Shown: positions 17,740 through 26,306, numbered from the stretch's first letter. The stretch: DNA of 35,052 bases from a bacterium (GCA_022842165.1 JALHQC010000044.1:1-35052); one strand, 5' to 3'. The notes: generated by a model not told the origin, from the letters alone. Numbers and translations: made by a program.

Positions 17740-19920
17740 ATGACTGCCGATTCCGCCACGGATCCCAAAGTTGCCGAGGTACTTCTGCCGCTGGCGCTGG
17801 AGGGGGCCTATTCCTATGGCATTCCGGACGGCATGACGCTGCGGCCCGGCGATTTCGTCGCCGTGCCGCTGGGGCCGCGGCAGACGATCGGCGTCGTCTG
17901 GGCGCTCAAAGCCGAGGCCGGAACGGACAAGAAACTGCGCGACGTGATCGGCTGGTTCGACATGCCGGCCTTGTCCGAAACGCACCGGAAATTCATCGAC
18001 TGGCTTTCGGCCTATTACCTCGAACCGGCCGGGAACGTGCTGCGCATGGTGCTGCGGGCGCCCGGCGCCTTTGAGCCCCCGCGCGAGCAGATCGCCTATC
18101 GCGCCACCGAATCGGTTCCGAAACGGATGACGCCACAGCGCGCGCGGGTGCTGGAAATCGCGCGTGAGGGCTTCGCCATGCGGGCCGCGGAACTCGCCGA
18201 AGCGGCGGGCGTGGGCACTTCCGTGGTGAAGGCGCTGGCGAAGGACGGGGCGCTGGAAGCCGTGGCGCTGCCGGCACTTCGGGCCTTTACGGAGCCTGAC
18301 CTCAATGCCGGGGGCTTCACGCTGTCGAAGGATCAGGCGCAAGCGGCGCAGGCCTTGCGGGCCGTGGTGGCGCAGCGCCAGCACAAGGTGATGCTGCTCG
18401 ATGGCGTCACTGGATCGGGCAAGACGGAGGTTTATTTCGAGGCGATGGCGGCGGCGCTGGCAGCAGGCGTTCAGGTCTTGCTGCTGCTGCCGGAGATTGC
18501 GCTGACCGGACCGTTTCTGGAGCGTGTCGAAAAACGATTCGGATGCGAACCGGCGCAATGGCATTCGGATGTTCGGCCGCGCGAGCGGGAGCGGGTGTGG
18601 CGGGGCGTGGCAGACGGCACGGCCCGCATCGTTGTCGGCGCGCGCTCGGCCCTGTTCCTGCCATGGAAGAAGCTGGGGCTCATCGTCGTCGATGAGGAGC
18701 ATGAAAGCGCCTACAAGCAGGACGAGGGTGTGCCCTATCACGCGCGTGACATGGCGGTGCTTTATGGCGCGCTGGCGAAGTTTCCTGTGGTGCTGTCATC
18801 GGCCACGCCGTCGCTCGAGACTTTGGTGAATGTCGATCGCGGGCGCTATGGCGTGGTGAAGCTGAAGGACCGGCATGGGCGGCCGGAGCTGCCGGAGATC
18901 GGGCTGATCGACATGAAGTCCGTGGCGCTGGAACCCGGCGCGTGGATTTCGCAGCCGCTGTTCGAGCAGGTGGAGGCCACACTTGCCTCGGGTGACCAGG
19001 CGCTGCTGTTCCTCAACCGCCGGGGCTATGCACCGCTGACGCTGTGCCGCGCCTGCGGGCACAGGCTCGAATGCCCCAATTGTGCGGCTTCGCTCGTCGA
19101 GCATCGCTTCCGGCGGCAGCTGATGTGCCATCACTGCGGGCATCTCGAACCGATGCCGCAGGCCTGCCCGCATTGCGGCGTTCACGGCAAGATGGTGCCG
19201 GTGGGGCCGGGCGTGGAGCGGCTGGCGGAAGAGGCGGCGCTGCGTTTTCCGGAGGCGCGGATCACCATATTGTCGAGCGATCTGTCGCGCGGGACGCTGC
19301 TGCGCGACGGGCTGAGAGATGTGGCGGAGGGGCACTATAATCTCGTCATCGGCACGCAGCTGGTGGCGAAGGGGCATCACTTCCCGCATCTCACACTGGT
19401 GGGTGTGGTCGATGCCGATCTGGCGCTCGAATCGAGCGATCCGCGCGGCGGTGAGCGGACTTGGGCGCTGATGGCGCAGGTGGCGGGACGTGCGGGGCGA
19501 GGCGCCAAGCCGGGTGCTGCGCTGGTGCAGACCTATCTGCCCGAGCATCCGCTGATGAAGGCTTTGCGGAAGGGCGACCGCGATTCCTATCTCGACCAGG
19601 AAAAGATCATCCGCGAGACTGCCGGGCTGCCGCCTTATGGACGGCTGGCGGCGATCATCATTTCAGGCACCGACGCGCATGAGACGGAACGCTTTGCACG
19701 GAATATCGGCATGATCGCGCCGCTGGCGGAGGGCGTCACCGTGCTGGGGCCCGCACAGGCGCCCATTTCCATCGTGCGCGGGCGGCACCGGATACGGTTC
19801 CTCGTGAAGGCGACGCGGGAGGTGAATATCCAGGGGTTTTTGCGGCTGTGGCTGAAGGACGTGAAGCCCAAGGGCTCGCTGGCGCTGCAGGTGGATGTGG
19901 ACCCGTATAATTTTTTGTAA
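17740..19920 (+). CDS. priA: Primosomal protein N' (replication restart helicase PriA)
   Basis: Superfamily 2 3'-5' DNA helicase of 726 residues that recognises stalled forks and reloads the replisome. It has the N-terminal 3'-end-binding domain (about 10-110), a winged-helix region, helicase motif I GVTGSGKTE (222-230), the DEEH box (318-321), SSATPS motif III, and the zinc-binding insert with eight cysteines (436, 439, 445, 448, 463, 466, 476, 479). Motif VI appears in QVAGRAGRG. All active-site motifs are intact and length is normal. The protein ends VDVDPYNFL, and a degenerate second copy of this terminal coding sequence lies 436 bp downstream at 20357-20386. It diverges from pabB. Confidence 0.97.
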   Translation: MTADSATDPKVAEVLLPLALEGAYSYGIPDGMTLRPGDFVAVPLGPRQTIGVVWALKAEAGTDKKLRDVIGWFDMPALSETHRKFIDWLSAYYLEPAGNVLRMVLRAPGAFEPPREQIAYRATESVPKRMTPQRARVLEIAREGFAMRAAELAEAAGVGTSVVKALAKDGALEAVALPALRAFTEPDLNAGGFTLSKDQAQAAQALRAVVAQRQHKVMLLDGVTGSGKTEVYFEAMAAALAAGVQVLLLLPEIALTGPFLERVEKRFGCEPAQWHSDVRPRERERVWRGVADGTARIVVGARSALFLPWKKLGLIVVDEEHESAYKQDEGVPYHARDMAVLYGALAKFPVVLSSATPSLETLVNVDRGRYGVVKLKDRHGRPELPEIGLIDMKSVALEPGAWISQPLFEQVEATLASGDQALLFLNRRGYAPLTLCRACGHRLECPNCAASLVEHRFRRQLMCHHCGHLEPMPQACPHCGVHGKMVPVGPGVERLAEEAALRFPEARITILSSDLSRGTLLRDGLRDVAEGHYNLVIGTQLVAKGHHFPHLTLVGVVDADLALESSDPRGGERTWALMAQVAGRAGRGAKPGAALVQTYLPEHPLMKALRKGDRDSYLDQEKIIRETAGLPPYGRLAAIIISGTDAHETERFARNIGMIAPLAEGVTVLGPAQAPISIVRGRHRIRFLVKATREVNIQGFLRLWLKDVKPKGSLALQVDVDPYNFL
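19891..19920 (+). repeat. Direct repeat, left copy (3' end of priA)
   Basis: The last ten codons of priA including the stop (VDVDPYNFL*). A second copy at 20357-20386 matches 24 of 30 bases in the same orientation. Three of the six differences are silent third-position changes. Together the two copies bracket 436 bp that contain a small AT-richer gene, as expected for an insertion or allele replacement at the 3' end of priA. Confidence 0.75.
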
Positions 19921-19951
19921 TTCTTGGAATGATGCATCGAAGGGGAATGCC

Positions 19952-20341
19952 ATGTGGATGGGAAAGCACAAGAAGTGGAATCCACTTCCACAATTCGCAG
20001 AAAAGACTTTCTTTGCTCTTCAATTACACGATGACAAGGACGGTTTCCGACTCCAGTTCGAGTTACGCGACCCTCACCTCCTGCTGACAGCAAGTTTCGA
20101 CTCCCAGCTTCTCTACATGAATGTAGATGAAGGTGACCGCCTGCTCTCCGCGGAAGTTGAAGGTGAATTTCCGCATTTGTTCTGGAAGGTAGAAGCCTCA
20201 GAACTGACGGGCCGCTTCTGCCAAATGACATCAGGCAAATTCGAAGCCAACAGCATTACGCATTTCGTGTTCATAAGCGTAGACGACTGCATCGACGTGC
20301 TCGCACTGGAAGGACCAAATTTCAGCTGGGTACAGAGATAA
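19952..20341 (+). CDS. Hypothetical protein, AT-richer orphan
   Basis: A 129-residue protein of no family I recognise. The start ATG at 19952 was chosen for its strong GAAGGGGAA ribosome-binding sequence; a longer frame from 19895 would overlap priA. It is soluble-looking, with no signal peptide or membrane segment. It has a run of alternating hydrophobic strands (GFRLQFELRDPHLLLTASF, LLYMNVDEGDRLLSAEVE, THFVFISVDDCIDVLAL) that suggests a beta-rich fold. Base composition is clearly more AT-rich than flanking genes, and codon choice differs (for example many GAA, ACA and TTC/TTT-rich stretches). It lies between two copies of the priA 3' end and is probably acquired DNA. Function is unknown. 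Confidence 0.65.
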   Translation: MWMGKHKKWNPLPQFAEKTFFALQLHDDKDGFRLQFELRDPHLLLTASFDSQLLYMNVDEGDRLLSAEVEGEFPHLFWKVEASELTGRFCQMTSGKFEANSITHFVFISVDDCIDVLALEGPNFSWVQR

Positions 20342-20356
20342 AGCATATCGCTACTG

Positions 20357-20386
20357 GTGAATGTGTTCCCGTATAACTTCTTATAA
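20357..20386 (+). pseudogene. Degenerate second copy of the priA 3' end
   Basis: Reading in frame, these 30 bases encode VNVFPYNFL and a TAA stop, against VDVDPYNFL and TAA at the end of priA. The preceding codons (SISLL) also resemble priA (SLALQ), extending the similarity upstream to 20342 in protein. There is no open frame upstream, because a stop codon lies at 20339-20341, so this is a remnant and not a gene. The synonymous differences suggest it comes from a diverged priA allele rather than a very recent tandem duplication. Confidence 0.7.
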
Positions 20387-20396
20387 CGGCGAAGAG

Positions 20397-20515
20397 GCCC
20401 TCATCCCCCTGTCGGGACCTTCTCCCATGGCAAGCCACGGGAGAAGGCACATCTTTATTTGCGCCTTCTCCCGTTCGAAGAATGGGAGAAAGTGGCCAAT
20501 AGGCTGGATGAGGGC
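20397..20515. repeat. Intergenic palindromic element (CCTTCTCCC type)
   Basis: Outer arms GCCCTCATCC (20397-20406) and GGATGAGGGC (20506-20515) are perfect inverted repeats. Inside are two hairpins: CCTTCTCCC/GGGAGAAGG (20418-20447) and a similar less perfect one near 20464-20490. The element lies between convergent genes and a related copy is found at 21474-21525, so the epimerase gene is flanked on both sides. A terminator role for both flanking genes is plausible. Confidence 0.8.
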
Positions 20516-20517
20516 TC

Positions 20518-21441
20518 TTACCTCGAGAACCGCCATTCCATGCGGTGTTTGTAGACTTCTCCGGGGCGTAGTACGGCACTTGGGAAGTTCGCATGGTTCG
20601 GTGCGTCGGGGAAGTTTTGCGGTTCGATGGCGATGGCGGCGGATTGCTTGAGTGGTCCGCTGCGGCCGGGCATGGCTTCGTTCCAGTGCCAGGCTGTGTA
20701 CATCTGCATCCCGGCTTCGGTGGTCCAGACATCCATCTGGCGGCCCGAGACGGGATCGCGCAATGTGAGGCCGTGGCGCAGGGTGCCGCGATTGCCGTTC
20801 AGCACCCAGCAATTGTCGAAGAACTCTCCAACGATCTTCCGTGTACGGAAGTCTTGGCGCGCACCATCGACTTTGCGGATTTCGCCGGAGGGGAGCAGCA
20901 GGTCGTTCAGCGGCAGGAAGCTCTCAGCGTCGATCATCATCTCGTGCGCGAAGGCGTTGCGTTCGCCGCCCGAGAGATTCCAGTAGGCGTGGTTGGTGAG
21001 GTTGATGACGGTGGGCTTCGTGGTGCGGGCTTCGAGGTCGAGGGCCAGCGTATCGCCATCAAGCGTGTAGGTGGCGGTTGCATCGACGGCGCCGGGATAG
21101 CCCTGGTCGCCATCGGGGGAATGGATGGTGAAGCGGATGGAATTGTCCGTGGACTGAGCTTCCCAGTGGCGGTTGCCGAAATTGTCCGGCCCGCCGTGAA
21201 GCTGGTGCTCGCCCATGTTGGGGGTGAGCTTGTGCTCGGTGCCGTCGAGCGTGAAGCGGGCGTTGGTGATGCGGCCGGCGATGCGGCCGATGACGGCGCC
21301 GGCCGTCCAGTCGCCGGCGAGGAATTGTTCATCGGTGCCGCCACCTGCAACGAGGTCGACACCGTCCATGTAGAGGGAAACCAGCCGTGCGCCGAGGGTT
21401 GAGAAGGTGGCGCGGAGATGGGGCGATTTGAGTTCGAGCAT
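20518..21441 (-). CDS. galM: Aldose 1-epimerase (mutarotase)
   Basis: Galactose-mutarotase-like enzyme of 307 residues that interconverts alpha and beta anomers of free aldoses in the cytosol. Conserved features are LVSLYMDGVDLVAG, the substrate loop GEHQLHGGPDNFGNRHW (His82), the catalytic acid His151 in INLTNHAYWNLSG, and the catalytic base Glu273 in IAIEPQNFPDAPN. The ATG at 21441 was chosen because GAGGA lies at proper spacing; a TTG five codons upstream is possible. It is downstream of a xylonate-type dehydratase on the same strand with a 104-bp gap containing a repeat, fitting a role in pentose or hexose catabolism, though cotranscription is not certain. Confidence 0.92.
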   Translation of the reverse strand: MLELKSPHLRATFSTLGARLVSLYMDGVDLVAGGGTDEQFLAGDWTAGAVIGRIAGRITNARFTLDGTEHKLTPNMGEHQLHGGPDNFGNRHWEAQSTDNSIRFTIHSPDGDQGYPGAVDATATYTLDGDTLALDLEARTTKPTVINLTNHAYWNLSGGERNAFAHEMMIDAESFLPLNDLLLPSGEIRKVDGARQDFRTRKIVGEFFDNCWVLNGNRGTLRHGLTLRDPVSGRQMDVWTTEAGMQMYTAWHWNEAMPGRSGPLKQSAAIAIEPQNFPDAPNHANFPSAVLRPGEVYKHRMEWRFSR

Positions 21442-21473
21442 CGTGGGTGTCCTCAACAGGTGCGCTTCGCGCC

Positions 21474-21525
21474 ACCCTCATCCGGCGTTTCACGCCACCT
21501 TCTCCCGCCACGGGCGGGAGAAGGG
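21474..21525. repeat. Intergenic palindromic element (CCTTCTCCC type), short copy
   Basis: It contains a perfect 12-bp stem, CCTTCTCCCGCC/GGCGGGAGAAGG (21498-21509 and 21513-21524), with a 3-base loop. It is preceded by CCCTCATCCGGCG and TTCACGCC, the same outer end seen in the copy at 20397. It lies between the dehydratase and the epimerase and may act as a transcription or mRNA-stability element. Confidence 0.8.
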
Positions 21526-21545
21526 ATTAAGGTGGGAGATTCGCG

Positions 21546-23348
21546 TCAGTGGTTGTCGCGGGGGAGGCCCATGGTCTTGGCGACGCGCTGGAACTTGGTG
21601 GCGCCTTTCAGCACCATGCCGCCGTCGAGCTGGCCCACTTCCTTGCGGAAGATTTCCTGCCAGGGCGTCTGGCTCGGCGGCACCTTGTAGCCGCCGGCCT
21701 TCTCGAGCTCCGCCTTGCGCTTCGCAATCTCGTCCGCCGAGATCAGCATGTCGCAGGTGCCCTTGTTGAGGTCGATCCGCACCTTGTCGCCGTTCTTCAA
21801 AATCGCAAGACCGCCGCCTGCGGCCGCTTCAGGCGAGGCGTTGAGAATCGAGGGCGAGCCGCTGGTGCCGGACTGGCGGCCATCGCCCACGCAGGGGAGC
21901 GAGCGGATGTTCTTTTCGAGGAGATAGTTCGGTGCCCGCATATTGACGACTTCCGCGGCACCGGGATAGCCCAAGGGGCCAACGCCGCGGATGAAGAGGA
22001 TGGTGTTCTCGTCGATGCCGAGCTTCGGATCATCGATCGAAGCGTGATAATCCTCCGGCCCGTCGAACACGATGGCCTTCGCCTCGAAGGCGTTGAGATC
22101 GCCGGGATGCGAGAGATAACGCTGGCGGAATTCGTCCGAGATGACGGAGGTCTTCATGATGGCGTTGTCGAAGAGATTGCCGCTCAAGCGCTTGAAGCCG
22201 GCGTGTTCCTTCATGGGGGAGCCGAATTCCTTGATGACCGTACGGTCCCACGAGAACTTGCCCTTGCAGTTCTCGCCAATGGTCTTGCCGTTGGCGGTGA
22301 TGCAATCCTCGTGGATCTTTCCCGCACCGATCAGTTCGGCGATGACGGCGGGAACGCCGCCGGCGCGGTGATAGTCCTCGCCCAGATATTCACCGGCGGG
22401 CTGGAGATTGACGATGAGCGGCAGGTCGTAGCCGTGCTGTTCCCAGTCGGCCACGGTCAACTCGATCCCCAGATGCGCGGCGACGGCGTTCAAGTGATTG
22501 GGCGCGTTGGTGGAGCCGCCGATCGCGGTGTTGACCGCAATCGCATTCTCGAAGGCCTTCCTGGTCATGATCTTCGACGGCGTCAGGTCTTCCTCCACCA
22601 TGTCGACGATGCGGCGGCCGGTCATGTAGGCCATCTGGCCGCGCTCGCGGTAAGGCGCCGGAATCACGGCATTGCCGGGGAGGCACATGCCGAGCGCCTC
22701 GGTCAGCGAGTTCATGGTCGTCGCCGTGCCCATGGTGTTGCAGAAGCCGGTCGACGGCGCCGAGGTGGCGACAAGTTCGACGAAGCCTTCATAGTCAAGC
22801 TCGCCTGTCGCGAGCTTCTCACGCGCCATCCAGACGATGGTGCCGGAACCCGTGCGCTGGCCCTTGTACCAGCCGTTGAGCATGGGGCCTGACGAGAGGC
22901 AGATCGCCGGGATATCGACGGTGGCCGCCGCCATGAGGCAGGCGGGCGTGGTCTTGTCGCAGCCGATCGTCAGTACCACGCCATCCAAGGGATAGCCGTA
23001 GAGGACTTCGACGATCGAGAGGTAAGAGAGGTTGCGGTCGAGCGACGCCGTGGGGCGCTTTCCCGTTTCCTGGATCGGGTGAACGGGGAATTCCATGGGG
23101 ATGCCGCCGGCCTCGTAAATGCCGTCGCGCAGACGCTTCACGAGATCGACATGGGCGCGGTTGCAGGGGCTGAGGTCGGAGCCTGTCTGGGCGATGCCGA
23201 TGATCGGCTTGTGGCCCTGAAGTTCGGAACGGGTGAAGCCGTAATTCAGGTAGCGCTCGAGATAGAGTGCCGTCATGTCGGCGTTGGCCGGATTGTCGAA
23301 CCAGTTCTGCGAGCGGTACTTCAAGGGTTTCTTGGTATTGTCTGCCAT
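21546..23348 (-). CDS. IlvD/Edd family sugar-acid dehydratase, probable D-xylonate (or L-arabinonate) dehydratase
   Basis: Iron-sulfur dehydratase of 600 residues that removes water from an aldonic acid to give a 2-keto-3-deoxy sugar acid. The N-terminus [28 protein letters not shown] and the [25 protein letters not shown] block are those of the pentonate dehydratase branch and resemble my recollection of Caulobacter XylD, not IlvD of branched-chain synthesis. The three cluster cysteines are Cys62 (SPCNR), Cys130 (IGCDKTTPA) and Cys203 (FCNTMGTA). The Mg/substrate serine region [16 protein letters not shown] is present. The ATG at 23348 has a perfect GGAGGA upstream. Substrate between xylonate, arabinonate and related acids is not decided by sequence. 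It diverges from preT across 181 bp. Confidence 0.9.
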   Translation of the reverse strand: MADNTKKPLKYRSQNWFDNPANADMTALYLERYLNYGFTRSELQGHKPIIGIAQTGSDLSPCNRAHVDLVKRLRDGIYEAGGIPMEFPVHPIQETGKRPTASLDRNLSYLSIVEVLYGYPLDGVVLTIGCDKTTPACLMAAATVDIPAICLSSGPMLNGWYKGQRTGSGTIVWMAREKLATGELDYEGFVELVATSAPSTGFCNTMGTATTMNSLTEALGMCLPGNAVIPAPYRERGQMAYMTGRRIVDMVEEDLTPSKIMTRKAFENAIAVNTAIGGSTNAPNHLNAVAAHLGIELTVADWEQHGYDLPLIVNLQPAGEYLGEDYHRAGGVPAVIAELIGAGKIHEDCITANGKTIGENCKGKFSWDRTVIKEFGSPMKEHAGFKRLSGNLFDNAIMKTSVISDEFRQRYLSHPGDLNAFEAKAIVFDGPEDYHASIDDPKLGIDENTILFIRGVGPLGYPGAAEVVNMRAPNYLLEKNIRSLPCVGDGRQSGTSGSPSILNASPEAAAGGGLAILKNGDKVRIDLNKGTCDMLISADEIAKRKAELEKAGGYKVPPSQTPWQEIFRKEVGQLDGGMVLKGATKFQRVAKTMGLPRDNH

Positions 23349-23454
23349 GGGGTCCTCCGAATTGTCATACATTTAGAAGGAACGGCCCGCGAAGTCCAAT
23401 CCCGGAGCGCATGACAGGGCGGTGCCAGGCGGGGCCGGACGCCCCCTCATCCGA

Positions 23455-23478
23455 GAATTTGACCATTTGAACAAATTC
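23455..23478. promoter_or_regulatory. RutR-like palindromic operator upstream of preT
   Basis: Perfect inverted arms GAATTTG (23455-23461) and CAAATTC (23472-23478) around a 10-base centre. Within this, positions 23459-23474 read TTGACCATTTGAACAA, close to the TTGACCA-NN-TGGTCAA consensus I recall for the pyrimidine-responsive repressor RutR: the left half matches fully, the right half at five of seven. It sits 52 bp before the ATG of preT, a pyrimidine-degradation gene, which is the type of target RutR controls. It could also act on the divergent dehydratase. Confidence 0.55.
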
Positions 23479-23529
23479 TGTCATCCTCACTTCCAACACA
23501 AGAAAACACCAGCTTCTGGAGGAAGCAGC

Positions 23530-24867
23530 ATGGCGGAGAAGAAGCCCGATATCGCGGGCAAGCGCCTTTCCGTGGCGGAGTATCAGGTGAACTTCGCCGA
23601 TCTTCATCCGCCGCTCGACCATCACGAGGCGCTGGTCGAGAGCGACCGCTGCTATTTCTGCCATGATGCGCCCTGCATGCAGGCGTGCCCGACCTCGATC
23701 GACATTCCGATGTTCATCCGCCAGATCCAGACGGGGCATGCCAAGAGTGCGGCGAAGACGATCTTCGACCAGAACATCTTCGGCGGCATGTGCGCCAGGG
23801 TTTGCCCGACGGAGACCTTGTGCGAGGAAGTCTGCGTGCGCGAGATCGCCGAGGGGAAGCCCGTGAAGATCGGGCTGCTGCAGCGCTATGCAACCGATGA
23901 GGCGATGGCGGAAGGTGTTCATCCTTACGTGCGTGCCGCTGCCACCGGCAAGAAGGTGGCCGTGGTGGGCGCGGGCCCGGCGGGGCTCGCCTGCGCGCAC
24001 CGGCTGGCGGTCCATGGCCATGACGTCACCGTGTTCGAGGCGCGGGAGAAAGCGGGCGGGCTCAATGAATATGGCATCGCCGCTTACAAGTCGGTCGATG
24101 ATTTCGCGCAGAAGGAAGTGGATTTCATTCTTGCCATCGGTGGCATCAGGATCGAGCATGGCAAGAGGCTGGGCGAGACGCTGAGCCTCGCCGACCTGCA
24201 GAAGAATTACGATGCGGTGTTCCTCGGAATCGGGCTGCAGGGCGTCAATGCGCTGGGTGCGAAGGATGAGGACGCGGACGGGATCTCGGACGCGGTCGAC
24301 TACATCGCCGAGCTGCGGCAGGCGAAGGACGTGTCTGCATTGCCGGTCGGCCGCCGCGTCGTGGTGATCGGCGGCGGCATGACGGCGGTCGATGCCGCCG
24401 TGCAGTCGAAGCTGCTGGGTGCGGAGGATGTGACCATTCTCTATCGCCGTGGGCCTGCACAGATGAAGGCCAGCGGTTTCGAGCAGCAATTGGCGCAGAT
24501 CAAGGGCGTCAAGATCAAGCACTGGGTGGCGCCGAGGCAAGTGCTCGCCGAGGATGGCAAGGCGATCGGCCTGCGCTGCGAATACATGCGCGAGGCTTCC
24601 GGAACATTGACCGGCACGGGCGAGACATTCGACATTGCCGCCGACATGATCTTCAAGGCGATCGGGCAGACTTATGTCGACGTGCTGGGCGGGCAGCTGG
24701 CGCTGGAGGCCGGGCGCATCAAGGTGGACAGCCTGAAGCGCACGAGCGTTTCCGGCATCTGGGCCGGCGGCGACTGCGTGGCCGGCGGCAAGGACCTGAC
24801 GGTCGCATCGGTAGATGACGGGCGGCGGGCGGCGGAGAATATTCATCAGTTTTTGAAGTCACTGTAA
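23530..24867 (+). CDS. preT: NAD-dependent dihydropyrimidine dehydrogenase, subunit PreT
   Basis: Electron-transfer subunit of bacterial dihydropyrimidine dehydrogenase, 445 residues. It passes electrons between NAD(H) and PreA, which reduces uracil or thymine. The N-terminal glutamate-synthase-small-subunit-like domain carries two cysteine clusters (CYFCHDAPCMQACP about residues 40-53, and CARVCPTETLCEEVC about 85-100). It is followed by a FAD motif (VAVVGAGPAGLACAHRLA, about 140-157) and an NAD motif (VVVIGGGMTAVDAAVQS). It ends GGDCVAGGKDLTVASVDDGRRAA. The ATG at 23530 has a perfect GGAGGAAG upstream; longer in-frame starts are not supported. preA follows after a repeat. Glutamate synthase GltD is the nearest alternative, excluded by the preA neighbour. 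Confidence 0.93.
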   Translation: MAEKKPDIAGKRLSVAEYQVNFADLHPPLDHHEALVESDRCYFCHDAPCMQACPTSIDIPMFIRQIQTGHAKSAAKTIFDQNIFGGMCARVCPTETLCEEVCVREIAEGKPVKIGLLQRYATDEAMAEGVHPYVRAAATGKKVAVVGAGPAGLACAHRLAVHGHDVTVFEAREKAGGLNEYGIAAYKSVDDFAQKEVDFILAIGGIRIEHGKRLGETLSLADLQKNYDAVFLGIGLQGVNALGAKDEDADGISDAVDYIAELRQAKDVSALPVGRRVVVIGGGMTAVDAAVQSKLLGAEDVTILYRRGPAQMKASGFEQQLAQIKGVKIKHWVAPRQVLAEDGKAIGLRCEYMREASGTLTGTGETFDIAADMIFKAIGQTYVDVLGGQLALEAGRIKVDSLKRTSVSGIWAGGDCVAGGKDLTVASVDDGRRAAENIHQFLKSL

Positions 24868-24870
24868 CAT

Positions 24871-24969
24871 TTGTCATCCCCGCACGTGTTGCGGGGACCC
24901 ATGGTTCAATTCATCGCATGCCGGAGTGCTTCGATGAATGGGTCCCCGGGACAAGCCCGGGGATGACAA
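24871..24969. repeat. Intergenic palindromic element (GTCATCCCCG type), full-length
   Basis: Outer ends TTGTCATCCCCG (24871-24882) and CGGGGATGACAA (24958-24969) are perfect inverted repeats. Inner nested pairs include GGGGACCCAT with ATGGGTCCCC and ATTCATCG with CGATGAAT, giving a long hairpin with side stems. It is the same family as 13728-13796 and lies inside the preT-preA operon. Confidence 0.88.
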
Positions 24970-24995
24970 AACAAAGAGGCAAATGGAGCAATCCC

Positions 24996-26306
24996 ATGGC
25001 TGACCTTCGTTCGAACTTCATCGGCATCAAGTCGTCCAATCCGTTCTGGCTCGCATCCGCGCCGCCGACGGACAAGGAATATAATGTGGTGCGCGCCTTC
25101 AAGGCCGGGTGGGGCGGCGTCGTCTGGAAGACGCTGGGCGAGGACGGGCCGCCGATCGTCAATGTCAACGGGCCGCGCTATGGCGCGATCCATGGGGCGG
25201 ACCGCAGACTTCTCGGCCTCAACAACATCGAGCTGATCACCGACCGGCCACTCGAAGTGAATCTCCAGGAGATCAAGCGCGTGAAGCGTGACTGGCCGGA
25301 CCGGGCGATGATCGTGTCGATCATGGTTCCGTGTACGGAGCAATCCTGGAAGGCGATCCTGCCGCGCGTCGAGGAGACGGGCTGCGACGGGATCGAATTG
25401 AACTTCGGTTGCCCGCATGGCATGAGCGAGCGCGGCATGGGCTCGGCGGTCGGCCAGGTGCCGGAATATATCGAGATGGTGGCACGTTGGTGCAAGCAAT
25501 ACACCCGCATGCCGGTGATCGTGAAACTTACTCCCAACATCACCGACATCCGCTATCCGGCGCGCGCCGCGAAGAAGGGCGGTGCCGATGCGGTGTCGCT
25601 CATCAACACCATCAGTTCGATCGTCTCGGTCGACCTCGACAATTTTGCACCGATGCCAACGATCGACGGCAAGGGCAGCCATGGCGGCTATTGCGGCCCG
25701 GCGGTGAAGCCCATTGCCCTCAACATGACTGCGGAGATCGCCCGCGATGCCGAGACGCGCGGGTTGCCGATTTCGGCGATCGGCGGCATCACCACCTGGC
25801 GCGATGCGGCGGAGTTCATCGCGATGTCGGCGGGAACCGTGCAGGTGTGCACGGCGGCGATGACCTATGGTTTCCGCATCGTCGAGGAAATGAAGACCGG
25901 GCTTTCCCGCTGGATGGACGAGAAGGGCTATAGCACCATCGAGGATTTCCGCGGGCTTGCGGTGCCCAACGTCACCGACTGGCAATACCTCAACCTGAAC
26001 TACGTGACGAAGGCGAGGATCGACCAGGATCTCTGCATCAAGTGCGGGCGCTGCTATGCAGCCTGCGAGGATACGTCGCACCAGGCCATCATGCAGGAGA
26101 AGGACGGCAAGCGCCATTTCGAGGTGATGGACGACGAATGCGTGGCCTGCAACCTCTGCGTCGAGGTGTGCCCGGTCGATAGCTGCATCACCATGGTGCG
26201 GCAGACCGAAGGCGTCGACCCGCGCACCAACAAGAAGATCGATCCGGCCTATGCCAACTGGACGACGCATCCCAACAATCCGATGGCAAAAATCGCGGCG
26301 GAGTAG
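24996..26306 (+). CDS. preA: NAD-dependent dihydropyrimidine dehydrogenase, subunit PreA
   Basis: Catalytic FMN and iron-sulfur subunit of dihydropyrimidine dehydrogenase, 436 residues, reducing uracil/thymine to the 5,6-dihydro forms as the first step of reductive pyrimidine catabolism. The dihydroorotate-dehydrogenase-like barrel shows IELNFGCPHGMSERGMG, with Asn136 and the catalytic cysteine Cys139 matching the active-site NxxCPHG of mammalian DPD. VKLTPN and the phosphate-binding SAIGGITTW also fit. The C-terminal ferredoxin domain holds two 4Fe-4S motifs, CIKCGRCYAAC and CVACNLCVEVC. The ATG at 24996 follows a TGGAG sequence. It is separated from preT by a palindromic repeat but on the same strand. 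The later pathway genes (dihydropyrimidinase, ureidopropionase) are not in the window. Confidence 0.95.
   Translation: MADLRSNFIGIKSSNPFWLASAPPTDKEYNVVRAFKAGWGGVVWKTLGEDGPPIVNVNGPRYGAIHGADRRLLGLNNIELITDRPLEVNLQEIKRVKRDWPDRAMIVSIMVPCTEQSWKAILPRVEETGCDGIELNFGCPHGMSERGMGSAVGQVPEYIEMVARWCKQYTRMPVIVKLTPNITDIRYPARAAKKGGADAVSLINTISSIVSVDLDNFAPMPTIDGKGSHGGYCGPAVKPIALNMTAEIARDAETRGLPISAIGGITTWRDAAEFIAMSAGTVQVCTAAMTYGFRIVEEMKTGLSRWMDEKGYSTIEDFRGLAVPNVTDWQYLNLNYVTKARIDQDLCIKCGRCYAACEDTSHQAIMQEKDGKRHFEVMDDECVACNLCVEVCPVDSCITMVRQTEGVDPRTNKKIDPAYANWTTHPNNPMAKIAAE

Noticed and set aside
24996-26306. Loss of the catalytic cysteine in PreA.
   Set aside because: The AVGQ segment has Val where mammalian DPD has Cys, but the catalytic cysteine is the one in the NxxCPHG motif and is present as Cys139.
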